The notes under the pieces are model-generated. The model did no database searches and was not told the DNA's origin. It was given only the letters and a program-made list of their open reading frames with translations. A program made the position numbers and the translations under genes. From Sedimentisphaerales bacterium (lineage in GTDB: Bacteria; Planctomycetota; Phycisphaerae; Sedimentisphaerales; Anaerobacaceae), in contig JAFGEF010000102.1 in NCBI GenBank assembly GCA_016931715.1, forward strand, positions 32,938 to 96,937: a stretch of DNA of 64,000 nucleotides. The letters are read 5' to 3'. This document shows positions 25,355-34,026 of this stretch, one piece after another. Every line of letters begins with the position of its first letter. The stretch's first letter is position 1.

Positions 25355-28354
25355 ATGAAAGTACCCAAAAATGGTTATAGGCTACTTTTAATAATGCCGC
25401 TTATTTTACTCTTAGCTGTTTTATCGAAACCTTCCATGGCTCTTTACGATGTTAATAACACAGGTGTTTCGGATGTTAATGGCCTTTCTGGTGATGATGT
25501 CAATCCTGCAACCGGCAGTGAGTTTGGTACAGTCAGAGCAGCAGCAGACACAAATAATGCTTATGCCCTCTTTGGAGACGGGTATGATGTCGAAATCAGC
25601 GGTGATTTTCCAGACGATGGTGTTATTTACGCTGAAGCCGGTATTGATGGAGCTTACGGTTTGTACGCCGGTAACAGCAACATGATAACTACCGGCAATA
25701 TTAATGGAACAATTACAGCTATAGCAGGGAATAATTATGCTTATGGTTTATTTGCAAATGATTATATAATCACAGGAGATGTAAACGGTACTATTACATC
25801 ATCTGCATATCTGGGCGCTTATGGTTTGCGGTCTAATAACAACACGATCAATACCGGGGCAATTAACGGCAATATAACAGTAACAGCAGATACTAACGAT
25901 GCATTCGGATTGTCTGCTTATTCCTCGATAACAACAGGAGCTATTAACGGTACAATTACGGCCACCACAGGCAATGAACACGCTTACGGTTTATATTCAA
26001 CTAACTCAATAACTACCGGCGATATTGACGGGACAATTTACATAACCGCAGGTTCTAATAATGCTTACGGTATAGAAAGCAAAGATTCGCTAACCATCAG
26101 TAATATTAACGGAATAATAGATGTAGCAGCAGGAACTAATAATGCTTACGGATTGAAAAGCTCTGATGGCTCCGTAAAGATCGGTAATATTGAAGGCGAT
26201 ATTTATGTATATACAGAAACTTATGGGTCATATGGCATACTAAGCTCCGGCGGACCGATAAATATCGGTGACATTGGCGGAGTCATTTATGCCAGGGCAG
26301 ATACCAATGACGCGTTCGGAATATACTCTCATTCAGATTCTGTAACGACCGGCGATATAACAGGAGATGTCGCTGCTTATGCAGTTGGCGATTATGCCTA
26401 TGGAATTTTATCATACGGCCCGATGGATATCAAAGTTAATGGCGGTTATATTTACGGTAACGCTGGTACCGATTCAAATTCCGCGGCTATACAGTCCGGA
26501 CGAATTGAATCTCATGTGCTCAACTCTCAAAATGCGGATGATAGTGTGGAAATTGTATCTGGTTCGAGAATAGTTGGCGATATTGATCTGGCTATGAATA
26601 ATACTGATAATGATATTCTGACTTTATCAGGCATCGATACAAACAGCACAACATTAAATTATGATCTCAAAAATATCGAAACGATAAATCTCACAGGAGG
26701 AACGTGGTATCTAAACGGCAGCGTTACTAATAATACCAATGGAATCGAGATGACCGGAGGCATTCTCGGCGGCACGGGCACGCTGGGAAGTCTTAATGTT
26801 ACAGGCGGAACGCTGGCTCCGGGAAACAGTATAGGTACGACAACTATCGATGGTAACTTAACACTGGATGCTAACAGCACTCTCGAAATTGAAATCGACA
26901 ATAGCGGCAATAGTGATAAGCTTATCATTACCGGCGATGCCAGTATCAACGGCGGGACGCTGAAAACAATTTCTACTCAAACGATCAGCAGTTCGCATGA
27001 ATATACTATTATCGAAGCTAACAATGTTTCGGGGGAATTTAATATAGTAGATACAGCCCTGCTCAAAACTCTTTTGTCCGAAGTTTTAGTGGAAATGGGT
27101 TACTTTACAGACTCAGTCATCCTGACAGTAACACCGGAACGATTCGATAATCCTGAACTTTTTACAACCGCCAATCAAAGGTCGGTTGGTTCGGCTTTGC
27201 AAGAAATAGCAGATAATGGCGGAAATGAAGTGATAACCGGACTTCAACAGCTTACTACCATCGAACAAGTACAAAATGCTTATGATCAACTAAGCGGGCA
27301 AACAAGAACTTCACTTGCTTCGATTTCCGCTATGGGTAACACCCGCTTTGCAGACACTGTTTCCAACAGACTCCATAATACACGAAGCGTCTATGCCAGC
27401 GAATCCAACAAATACCCTCTGCTTGCGGCGGCTCAGACTGACAGAGATACAAGTGTATATGATACTGATACAGGTCTTAACTCATTTGCTATTGGAAGCG
27501 GAACAAAATATTTCGCAACTGAAAAGTGGGGCTTATGGGGCAGGGGCTATGGTGTATTCGGTGAAAGAGACACCGAAAGCACAATGCCCGGTTATCAATA
27601 CAGAGTTTACGGCACAGGCTTCGGCATGGATTATAAATATACAAATGAGCTGATACTCGGTATAACAGGCGGATATTCATACGGACATGTAAATTACTCA
27701 TCATCCAAAGATCAAAGCGATATATACAGTACGCCGTTAGGCATATACGGCAGTTGGTACAATAAAAGCGGATATATCGATTCGATAGTTAGTTTCGCAT
27801 CAATGGAATACGAGACTAAACGTTATATTGATGTCACTTCCGAAACATTAAAAGGCGAATTTGACGGCTATGAAGCCGGTACTTACCTCGAGACAGGCCG
27901 CAACTGGTTTTTTGGTAAAGATTTCCTTATTCAGCCAATGGCAGCTTTTCAGCTTTCTTATCTGAATTTAGGAAGCTATACTGAATCCGGCGGCGATAGC
28001 GCACTTAGATTTGACGAACAAAGTTATAAATCCTATCAAGGCTCACTTGGTATGAAAGTTAAAAAGCATCTTGGGAAAAACAAAAACGACCAAAATGCGG
28101 TAATTGAGCTGAGAGGCCGATGGTTACATGAATTCGGCGATACGAAAGCAAATCTTAACGCATACTTTGCTGATAGTCCGAATGCGACTTTCAAAGTCAG
28201 TGGCGAAGACCTTCCGAGAGACAGCACTGTATTAGGGATTGGATTACGACAAATAAAGAAACAAAACACAACATTTTTTATCGACTACGATACCAGCTTG
28301 AATAAGGAAGATATTTCTCACATCATAAGTGCCGGTTTTCGATATCGCTGGTAA
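25355..28354 (+). CDS. autotransporter with repeat-built passenger domain
   Basis: 999 residues. A signal peptide (about 1-30, GYRLLLIMPLILLLAVL) is followed by a passenger made of about ten diverged repeats of 33-38 residues (about 60-400) with the recurring pattern T-G-x-I-x-G-x-I then N-x-A-Y-G-L/I. Then comes a beta-helix segment with MTGGILGGTGTLGSLNVTGG and LAPGNSIGTTTIDGNLTLDA, the passenger-associated transport repeat. Residues about 725-999 are the autotransporter beta-barrel (WGLWGRGYGVFGE, GFGMDYKYTNELILGITGGY), ending in FRYRW with the terminal aromatic residue used for outer-membrane insertion. This is a surface-displayed or secreted type V protein, probably an adhesin. Confidence 0.92.
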   Translation: MKVPKNGYRLLLIMPLILLLAVLSKPSMALYDVNNTGVSDVNGLSGDDVNPATGSEFGTVRAAADTNNAYALFGDGYDVEISGDFPDDGVIYAEAGIDGAYGLYAGNSNMITTGNINGTITAIAGNNYAYGLFANDYIITGDVNGTITSSAYLGAYGLRSNNNTINTGAINGNITVTADTNDAFGLSAYSSITTGAINGTITATTGNEHAYGLYSTNSITTGDIDGTIYITAGSNNAYGIESKDSLTISNINGIIDVAAGTNNAYGLKSSDGSVKIGNIEGDIYVYTETYGSYGILSSGGPINIGDIGGVIYARADTNDAFGIYSHSDSVTTGDITGDVAAYAVGDYAYGILSYGPMDIKVNGGYIYGNAGTDSNSAAIQSGRIESHVLNSQNADDSVEIVSGSRIVGDIDLAMNNTDNDILTLSGIDTNSTTLNYDLKNIETINLTGGTWYLNGSVTNNTNGIEMTGGILGGTGTLGSLNVTGGTLAPGNSIGTTTIDGNLTLDANSTLEIEIDNSGNSDKLIITGDASINGGTLKTISTQTISSSHEYTIIEANNVSGEFNIVDTALLKTLLSEVLVEMGYFTDSVILTVTPERFDNPELFTTANQRSVGSALQEIADNGGNEVITGLQQLTTIEQVQNAYDQLSGQTRTSLASISAMGNTRFADTVSNRLHNTRSVYASESNKYPLLAAAQTDRDTSVYDTDTGLNSFAIGSGTKYFATEKWGLWGRGYGVFGERDTESTMPGYQYRVYGTGFGMDYKYTNELILGITGGYSYGHVNYSSSKDQSDIYSTPLGIYGSWYNKSGYIDSIVSFASMEYETKRYIDVTSETLKGEFDGYEAGTYLETGRNWFFGKDFLIQPMAAFQLSYLNLGSYTESGGDSALRFDEQSYKSYQGSLGMKVKKHLGKNKNDQNAVIELRGRWLHEFGDTKANLNAYFADSPNATFKVSGEDLPRDSTVLGIGLRQIKKQNTTFFIDYDTSLNKEDISHIISAGFRYRW

Positions 28355-28355
28355 A

Positions 28356-28468
28356 ACAGATTCCCGTATCGAGCCGATTCCCTGCGGCCTCGAACGCTGG
28401 GAAAAAGACGACTACACCCCCATCATCGAGATCGCCCGCAACGAAGGAACGATTGTAACATTGAATTA
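28356..28468 (+). pseudogene. 3' relic of an unknown gene
   Basis: An open frame without a start that reads DSRIEPIPCGLERWEKDDY then TPIIEIARNEGTIVTLN and a stop. The shape (RIEP, then W-x-x-D-x-Y-x-P-I-I-x-E) recalls the C-terminal tail of small MNT-type nucleotidyltransferases, but the match is weak. The last 40 bases recur at 29158-29197 after hicA. Confidence 0.5.
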
Positions 28469-28470
28469 AC
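28431..28470 (+). repeat. 40-bp direct repeat, copy 1
   Basis: Starts ATCGCCCGCAACGAAGGAAC and ends at the stop codon of the tail relic. It matches 29158-29197 at 37 of 40 positions in the same orientation. The two copies bracket hicBA. Confidence 0.8.
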
Positions 28471-28726
28471 TACGGATTAACGCCTGCCGCAGTGAAGTCT
28501 CTGACAAAGCCGGGTCATTTCACACTTGAATGCGGGAATCCAGTCTTTAGAGATTGATTTTCTGCTAAAAATTTCATGGCTTTTTTTATCATTTAATTAT
28601 ATAATAGTTTTATAAGACTGGAAACAAGGTTTTACATTTCCAAGGGAATCGTTTAGAATGTACTGAGTTTATGTAAAAGTATATTGTAATCTGTGTTTCT
28701 GGCAAAGACAAGAAAAGGACCAAAAT

Positions 28727-28951
28727 ATGCGAATTCAACTTACAGCGGTTTTCGAAAAGGTAAAAAACGGTTATATTGGGTATGTTGAAGAACTGCCGGG
28801 AGCAAATACACAGGGAGCTACGCTCGATGAAACAAAGGAAAACTTAAAAGAAGCCATCGAATTAGTAATGGAGTCCTATCGGCAGATTAATGAAGAGGAA
28901 AACGTCGGAAAGAATGTTGTCAAAGAACCATTCGGCATACTGACCGCATGA
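28727..28951 (+). CDS. hicB: HicB family antitoxin
   Basis: 74 residues with the HicB pattern: a beta-rich start, then NGYIGYVEELPGANTQGATL followed by DETKENLKEAIELVMESY. This is the short form with a partial RNase-H-like fold and no C-terminal DNA-binding domain. It neutralises the HicA RNase. The ATG follows AAAAGGACC and the stop overlaps the hicA start by four bases (ATGA). The order antitoxin then toxin is common in this subgroup. Confidence 0.92.
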   Translation: MRIQLTAVFEKVKNGYIGYVEELPGANTQGATLDETKENLKEAIELVMESYRQINEEENVGKNVVKEPFGILTA

Positions 28952-29133
28952 AAAGGATTGACCTAATAAAGCACCTTGAAAGACAGGGATGTGAGTTTCT
29001 TCGCGAAGGCGGCAGCCATACTGTGTATGTGAATCGCAGGGAGAAAAAAGTTTCAACAATTCCAAGACACAGGGAAATACACGAGAATCTGTGCCGAAAG
29101 ATTTGTAATGATCTGGGAATTAGCAAACCGTGA
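28948..29133 (+). CDS. hicA: HicA family mRNA interferase toxin
   Basis: 61 residues, a complete small double-stranded-RNA-binding-like fold: MKRIDLIKHLERQGCEFLRE, then GGSHTVYVNR with the catalytic His, and IPRHREIHENLCRKICNDLG. It is expected to cleave mRNA when free of HicB. It begins within the hicB stop codon. Confidence 0.93.
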   Translation: MKRIDLIKHLERQGCEFLREGGSHTVYVNRREKKVSTIPRHREIHENLCRKICNDLGISKP

Positions 29134-29157
29134 TGTGCAAAGCGAATCACTTTGGAC

Positions 29158-29197
29158 ATCGCCCGCAACGAAGGAACAATTGTAACATTAAACTAAC
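29158..29197 (+). repeat. 40-bp direct repeat, copy 2
   Basis: Repeats 28431-28470 with three substitutions and encodes the same peptide tail (DIARNEGTIVTLN then stop). It starts 25 bases after the hicA stop, so hicBA lies exactly between two copies. Confidence 0.8.
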
Positions 29198-29210
29198 CAA
29201 TTTTTTGCCC

Positions 29211-29285
29211 CAGATGGCACCGAGCACTCAAAGAAAATCTTTTTTAAAAAACCTCTGTGTTCTCTGTGAACTCGGTGGCTTTAAA
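29211..29285. repeat. CTCTGTG-type palindromic dispersed repeat
   Basis: GGCACCGAG at 29216-29224 pairs with CTCGGTGGC at 29271-29279 (8 of 9), and flanking bases (CACTCAAAGAA against TTCTCTGTGAA) pair partly. The right arm CTCTGTGTTCTCTGTGAACT is the kind of sequence that recurs in non-coding DNA of many environmental bacteria. A REP-like element. Confidence 0.55.
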
Positions 29286-29454
29286 GTCCTTTTTTTGTTA
29301 CTAATTCATACGGGATTTACACTGTTTTTGATAAAAAAAGCTTGTCCTCTTTTATAATTCGAGAATATAATAATTCTTTAAGGCCGGAAGTTAAGATTTT
29401 TTGTCCCGTAAATAAAATAATTATTGTAAACTAAGAATTAACAATAGGATACAG

Positions 29455-30606
29455 ATGGCAAATTTACTTGAACGATATTTTAAAGAAACTTCTCTACGTA
29501 TTCCAACGCATCCGGTTCTCAACAACCAAGATTTGCCTGAACCTGAATATCCAGTGCATGAATATTTCGATCCAGTTGAGCGTGTTAGAGATAATGATAT
29601 TCTAATTTCAGTCGAGGAAAGATGGAAGCTCGAGAGGACTTTGTGGCGACTTTCAAGTAACGAATTACCATATATCTCATTTCCAATTAACAGTGATGAA
29701 AGAAAGTTACTTGATGGTGGGATTCGGGAGGCTGGTTTCGATGTCTTTGCCTTTTACAAATCACGTCGATATATTGACAATCGCCCATATATAGGGAAAT
29801 GGGGTATCTTTTATCTTGAGCATGGGATAACTCGAATCAGAGAGCTAATTGAAGAAACCTATCCTGGATATAGTTCAATAAACATAGCATATAGATTTTT
29901 ACGAGAACACGAACGATTTCACTTTAAGTTTGATCTCTACTCGCTTTCTGCTGAAGCTAAAATTGGTCGTTCGTTATATGATCCTCTTAAACGTGCTTTT
30001 CGCAACCATAGGATTTATCAGGTTGAAGAAGCACTATCAAACCATTATGCATGGGAATGGGCTCGGCAAAAAAATGTTGGCTTGGATGAATTTGCGTACG
30101 ACTTTATGAAAATACAGCCTGGCGCATATGCAAGGTTTGATGAAAATAAAATAGAACTTGGTGGCGAACTTGCTGCAAATCTTTTAGATTTGAATCTTTC
30201 GAGTACAGCACGCCGAGAGGATCAATCATTATGGATCGGAACTGTTCCAGAAGAACTTCTTAGAAGACAACTTTGCCCAGAGTATTTTGTGCGTCCTGTT
30301 GATTTAACTACTTGGATATCACCAGCGTGGAAACTGCCGGAGGTTAACGAAATCACCGAGTCACGTTCAGTTGTTAAACTGCTTGCCAAAAAATATGCTT
30401 CTTTGAAACCTCTCTGGGAAAATACTAAAAGAAAACTGATTGAGGATCCAACGAGAAATGGTCTTAACTTCAAGCCGTGGCCTGAAATTCCCAATCATTG
30501 GTCAGTACGTATCAATCTTAACTTTCGAGCTCACCTGCATCCAATCCAACCAGGAAAATGGGAGGCAGATGAACTGGGTCCACATAAGTCTCTGGGACAT
30601 GGGTGA
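29455..30606 (+). CDS. uncharacterised HEXXH protein with RelE-like tail
   Basis: 383 residues, not a family I can name. The sequence FLREHERFHF (HERFH at 152-156) is a zinc-metallopeptidase HEXXH motif, and VEEALSNHYAWEWA (about 190-203) supplies a plausible third glutamate ligand 35 residues later, as in gluzincins. Residues about 335-383 end with NHWSVRINLNFRAHLHPI and GKWEADELGPHKSLGHG, which resembles the last strands of RelE/ParE-type toxins. No signal peptide. It lies between hicBA and a GIY-YIG nuclease gene 65 bp downstream on the same strand. A defence or toxin role is inferred from these features. Confidence 0.7.
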   Translation: MANLLERYFKETSLRIPTHPVLNNQDLPEPEYPVHEYFDPVERVRDNDILISVEERWKLERTLWRLSSNELPYISFPINSDERKLLDGGIREAGFDVFAFYKSRRYIDNRPYIGKWGIFYLEHGITRIRELIEETYPGYSSINIAYRFLREHERFHFKFDLYSLSAEAKIGRSLYDPLKRAFRNHRIYQVEEALSNHYAWEWARQKNVGLDEFAYDFMKIQPGAYARFDENKIELGGELAANLLDLNLSSTARREDQSLWIGTVPEELLRRQLCPEYFVRPVDLTTWISPAWKLPEVNEITESRSVVKLLAKKYASLKPLWENTKRKLIEDPTRNGLNFKPWPEIPNHWSVRINLNFRAHLHPIQPGKWEADELGPHKSLGHG

Positions 30607-30671
30607 CTTTTATAGAAATACATTTTCTCATTAAAGATATTAATATTACTAATGAGTATTGAGGAGAAAAC

Positions 30672-31550
30672 ATGCAATTTCAATTGAAAAATATACTCGA
30701 TAATGAAAATATCACACTTAAAGACGTTCTCATTTTACGTCATGTTCCACAAGAGGTAGAAGTGAAGAAGGTTTTGCCATGGTTAGCAACAGATAAACCT
30801 GAACTTTTTAATGCTTATCAACAAACACAAAAACCGAGAACTGAAAAAGCAATGCAAAAAGCGAAGTTTGTGGCTTCTTTTATTGGCCATAAACCTGGAA
30901 AGGCTCTTTTTGTTGGATTATATGAAGTCAAAGGATACAGGTCGATTTCTTATAGTCAATATTGGGAAAGAACATCTCTTTTAGAGTTAAAAAAGTATGG
31001 ACTACAGGGAATGACTGATAAAAAAGGTAAATGTCTTCTGTTTGATCTTATACTATTAAAATTTTGTCAAGAATGGAAAGGTAAACTGATTATAAAATGG
31101 CCTGGAATAGAACGTAATTGGTTTCTTTGGGCTGACCGTCATGATTTTGAAATTCTTGCAATTTCAGAAGACTCGATTCTTATTCCTGATATGCCAGAAT
31201 GGAATCAATTATTATTAACTTGGAATCAGCTTAATGAACTTCCAACAAAATGGTGCGAAAAACTTTCGCAGTGGCGAGGTGTCTATTATATATTAGACGT
31301 TAGTGACGGCAAGGGTTACGTGGGATCGGCTTATGGTAAAGATAATCTACACGGTAGATGGCATAATTATGCAGATTCAGGTCATGGTGGTAACAACCAA
31401 CTGAAAGAACGCAATCCAGAGAATTTTCGATTTAGCATCCTGCAACGTGTATCGCCAGATATGGAATCAAGTGACGTTCAGTTTATAGAAAAGACTTGGA
31501 AAGACCGTCTGCATACTCGTGAACTAGGATTGAACGACAAGAAACGGTAA
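30672..31550 (+). CDS. GIY-YIG nuclease domain protein
   Basis: 292 residues. The C-terminal 90 residues form a GIY-YIG nuclease: GVYYILD, then GKGYVGSAYG, the catalytic-type Arg in GRWHNYA and the metal-binding Glu in QFIEKTWKDRL. The N-terminal 200 residues are a separate domain with WPGIERNWFLWADRHDFEIL that I cannot assign; proteins with this combination are found in bacterial accessory regions. GAGGAGA lies before the ATG. Its position 65 bp after the HEXXH gene suggests one transcription unit and possibly a joint role in restricting foreign DNA. Confidence 0.82.
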   Translation: MQFQLKNILDNENITLKDVLILRHVPQEVEVKKVLPWLATDKPELFNAYQQTQKPRTEKAMQKAKFVASFIGHKPGKALFVGLYEVKGYRSISYSQYWERTSLLELKKYGLQGMTDKKGKCLLFDLILLKFCQEWKGKLIIKWPGIERNWFLWADRHDFEILAISEDSILIPDMPEWNQLLLTWNQLNELPTKWCEKLSQWRGVYYILDVSDGKGYVGSAYGKDNLHGRWHNYADSGHGGNNQLKERNPENFRFSILQRVSPDMESSDVQFIEKTWKDRLHTRELGLNDKKR

Positions 31551-31568
31551 TCTACGTTTACAAAACAA

Positions 31569-31613
31569 CTATCCATGCACAACTGTGCCGTTTTGGGCGA
31601 AATCGGTGATAAT
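31569..31613 (-). repeat. repeated gene-tail fragment, copy A
   Basis: Read on the minus strand it encodes IITDFAQNGTVVHG and a stop. It aligns with 32274-32318 over about 45 bases with roughly three quarters identity, and its CGAAATCGGTGATAAT core is exact at 33864-33879. It looks like the shared 3' end of a gene whose bodies are gone. Confidence 0.5.
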
Positions 31614-31740
31614 TGACTGGCGTCCTTTCAAATAGTTCCTTGATTATTTGGTTTTGGCGGAAATCTCTTGAAATTCAGGCTTGAAAGGATTATAATAGTG
31701 CAAAGATATATTTTATAAAATGAAAACTAAAGGAATTCTT

Positions 31741-31932
31741 ATGAGCGGCATTCAATTTGTTATTGATAACAAAGGCAATAAATCAGCCGTTATAATCGAC
31801 CTTAATAAATATTCCGATTTATGGGAAGATTTTTATGACTGCTTAGTTGCATATAATAGGCGCAAAGAACCTCGTGAGTCGTTACAGTCAGTAAAAAAAC
31901 GCCTGCAGCGTGCTGGAAAACTTAATGGCTGA
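31741..31932 (+). CDS. RelB-like antitoxin
   Basis: 63 residues. The pattern FVIDNKGNKSAVIIDLNKY followed by LWEDFYDCLVAYNRRKEPRE matches small antitoxins that pair with RelE/ParE toxins: a beta-strand DNA-binding start and a helical toxin-binding end. I start at ATG 31741, six bases after AAAGGA, rather than seven codons earlier. The stop overlaps the start of the (frameshifted) toxin gene by eight bases. Confidence 0.78.
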   Translation: MSGIQFVIDNKGNKSAVIIDLNKYSDLWEDFYDCLVAYNRRKEPRESLQSVKKRLQRAGKLNG

Positions 31933-32184
31933 ATACGAAATAACCTTCGCGCGCTCCGCACGGAAAGAGCTTGAGTCACTCGATGCCGATATGGTCAGAG
32001 GATATTTCCCAAGATTGAGAATTTGTCGGGAAATCCGAGACCCCACAATTGCATTAAAATGCAGGGCGGCCGGAACTTATGGCGAATGAGAGTAGGTAAC
32101 TATCGAATCATCTATTCTATAAATGATAACGCTAAATCAGTCGATATTATAACCATTAGACATCGCAGGGATGCATATAAGTAA
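31925..32184 (+). pseudogene. RelE/ParE-type toxin gene with a frameshift
   Basis: The first frame reads MAEYEITFARSARKELESLD then ADMVRG; after about 32000 the RelE-like sequence continues only in another frame as IFPKIENLSGNPRPHN, MQGGRNLWRMRVGNYRIIYS and IITIRHRRDAYK to TAA at 32184. One base appears to be missing near AGAGGATATT. Joined, the product would be an 86-residue RelE-type mRNase with the conserved W-R-x-R-x-G-x-Y-R-I-x-Y core. As written, the frame stops at about 32086. Confidence 0.8.
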
Positions 32185-32273
32185 CCAGGTTAGTCATATT
32201 TCTGGTATCTGAAAACGCCATACTAATTTCCCTACTGAGTAAAAATCATTCATCAAAATAATCCATGCAACAG

Positions 32274-32318
32274 CTATCCGTAAACAACTTCGCCATTTTG
32301 GACGATGTCGGAGATACT
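32274..32318 (-). repeat. repeated gene-tail fragment, copy B
   Basis: Minus strand encodes ISDIVQNGEVVYG and a stop; the best match in the window is copy A at 31569-31613. Sits just upstream of the SEC-C gene and after the broken relE-like gene. Confidence 0.5.
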
Positions 32319-32429
32319 AAAGTTTTTGTTTTGATATTCACAACATCGAAATTTTTTCTTGTTTTTGTCTTTGCGATTAATAAAATATGATTGCCGGAGC
32401 ATTTTGCTGAGGCATTTAAGGAGTTTATG

Positions 32430-33863
32430 ATGATGAATGATATCGAATCACAATTACCATGGGAAAGTCTCAAACATACTGATGGCGATATTCCGTGGTT
32501 GGCGCTGGAAGAATTTGCCAACTCATTAACAATTGACTGGTCGGTTTCACAAACACTGATGAAAGTTTATGAGGATGCATGGAATGCCTGGCCTGATTAT
32601 AAAGGGTATGAGGACTTGTACATTCCTGCAATTTTTGCGTTAGCCGCATCAAATCTGAATGATGAAAAACGTTCTGAGATTGGAAAATTTCTGCTGGAGA
32701 AGCTTTCGCAAGCCGGCCAGGATAATGCAGATATATCGATGGAGGTTTTAATGGCCGCCTGCGGCTCTATGGGTCCGGTGATATTGCCTGACGTACTGGA
32801 TATAATAAGAAAAGAACCGAATCAGAATGGAGCGTGGTTTCAATTATGGGGACTTACTGAATTAGCTGTCAAGACCGAGGACAGCATTATCCGAAGCAGC
32901 GTGATACAAGCTTGCACAGAGCTGCTACAGCAGGCAGACAGTGGGCATGTGGAAATCGATGACGCTTTCTGTGCGGCTCAGACTTTGGCTTTACTTAAGC
33001 ACACCAGCAGCCGCAAGCTATTAAAACGCCTCGAAAAGAAAGCTGAAGATTCCTTCTTTTATGGTGATTATGAAGAAGCATTACTGATATTAGAAAACCG
33101 TTTGGACTATTCTTTAACGCCGAACATGTGGGAACAGCCGGTCAAAGAATGGTTTGAGCCTCGCTGGAAAATGGCCAGAAAGTGGTATCAGGAGCATAAA
33201 GAAGATGATTTCGAGGAAGATGACGTCGAAGCAGGCAGTCGGCGTGCCGCGTTACTCGCCGAAAGATTTATCGAATCAGAATATGCGCACAAGTTAGCAG
33301 ATGATATTTTCGATGATGCAGGCTTTATTTCTCACAACGTTTTGGAATATGCGTGGACTTATGCCGGCAGCAGTCCGGAAGAGATTGATGAGCACACACT
33401 TGAGGAAGTCCTTCTGGATGTATTCCCGCGTAAAGTGACTGCCGAGCGCGAGTTATTTGAGAATGTTGCTCCTGTAACAGAGACGCTGCTGAAATGGCTT
33501 GAATCAGAGGGTATTTTGACTGATACAAAAGCGTTAGCCGAAACAGTTCACGGCTGGGCTGACATAATAGTTGCCAATGCTATGAATCCGCAAAATTGGG
33601 GAATGGGCAAGAGTTTTATGATGCAGGCGAAGGCCGATGGCGTAGATATGGGAGATCAAGAAGCTATACAAAGATATATAGCTAAATACAATAGTCGGCT
33701 TGATGGGGGGAATTTAACTGGTACGCCTGATTCCTTTAGAATTACACCGCCGATACCAATAGTAAATATTTCACCAAAAACAGGCCGAAATGAACCATGT
33801 CCCTGCGGCAGCGGTAAAAAATACAAAAAATGCTGCGGCGGGACAAACAAAATTAACCTTTGA
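32430..33863 (+). CDS. helical-repeat protein with C-terminal SEC-C motif
   Basis: About 477 residues. The last 30 residues contain the SEC-C metal-binding motif [18 protein letters not shown], the zinc ligand set first known from SecA. The body is helical and acidic and may form HEAT-like repeats (for example [20 protein letters not shown] and [20 protein letters not shown]). Function unknown; SEC-C tails often mediate ribosome or SecA-type contacts. Three consecutive ATG codons (32427, 32430, 32433) follow AAGGAG at 32418-32423; 32430 has the best spacing. It is at the right edge of the accessory island. Confidence 0.75.
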   Translation: MMNDIESQLPWESLKHTDGDIPWLALEEFANSLTIDWSVSQTLMKVYEDAWNAWPDYKGYEDLYIPAIFALAASNLNDEKRSEIGKFLLEKLSQAGQDNADISMEVLMAACGSMGPVILPDVLDIIRKEPNQNGAWFQLWGLTELAVKTEDSIIRSSVIQACTELLQQADSGHVEIDDAFCAAQTLALLKHTSSRKLLKRLEKKAEDSFFYGDYEEALLILENRLDYSLTPNMWEQPVKEWFEPRWKMARKWYQEHKEDDFEEDDVEAGSRRAALLAERFIESEYAHKLADDIFDDAGFISHNVLEYAWTYAGSSPEEIDEHTLEEVLLDVFPRKVTAERELFENVAPVTETLLKWLESEGILTDTKALAETVHGWADIIVANAMNPQNWGMGKSFMMQAKADGVDMGDQEAIQRYIAKYNSRLDGGNLTGTPDSFRITPPIPIVNISPKTGRNEPCPCGSGKKYKKCCGGTNKINL

Positions 33864-33879
33864 CGAAATCGGTGATAAT
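33864..33879 (-). repeat. repeated gene-tail fragment, copy C (short)
   Basis: CGAAATCGGTGATAAT is identical to the core of copy A (31598-31613). On the minus strand it encodes IITDF then a diverged end. It starts right at the stop of the SEC-C gene. Confidence 0.45.
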
Positions 33880-34026
33880 CGTTCCTTATCTGTACCATTT
33901 ATTAGAATAATTGCGATTTTTCTTTTGTTTTTTTCGTGAAATCCGCGTAATCAGAGGTTAAAATACCGCACATTGGTTGAAGGCTCAAATATTCCATTTG
34001 TTTTGATGCTTGTTAATTGAAATTCG

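Larger units (their letters stand above)
28355..28726. other. intergenic region with a gene-tail relic
   Basis: About 370 bp between the autotransporter and hicB. The first 115 bases keep an open frame without a start (annotated as a relic). The rest is AT-rich, with no further gene; the hicBA promoter should lie near 28600-28700. Confidence 0.5.
29134..29454. other. repeat-rich intergenic region
   Basis: About 320 bp holding the second 40-bp direct repeat (29158-29197), a CTCTGTG-type palindromic dispersed repeat (29211-29285) and an AT-rich stretch leading to the next gene. No gene seen. Confidence 0.6.

Noticed and set aside
25183..25380. A 65-codon frame just upstream of the autotransporter
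   Set aside because: It overlaps the autotransporter start out of frame and has no ribosome-binding site or domain.
29130..29357. A 75-codon plus-strand frame after hicA
   Set aside because: It is read through the direct repeat and the palindromic repeat, and its composition follows those repeats, so it is not a gene.
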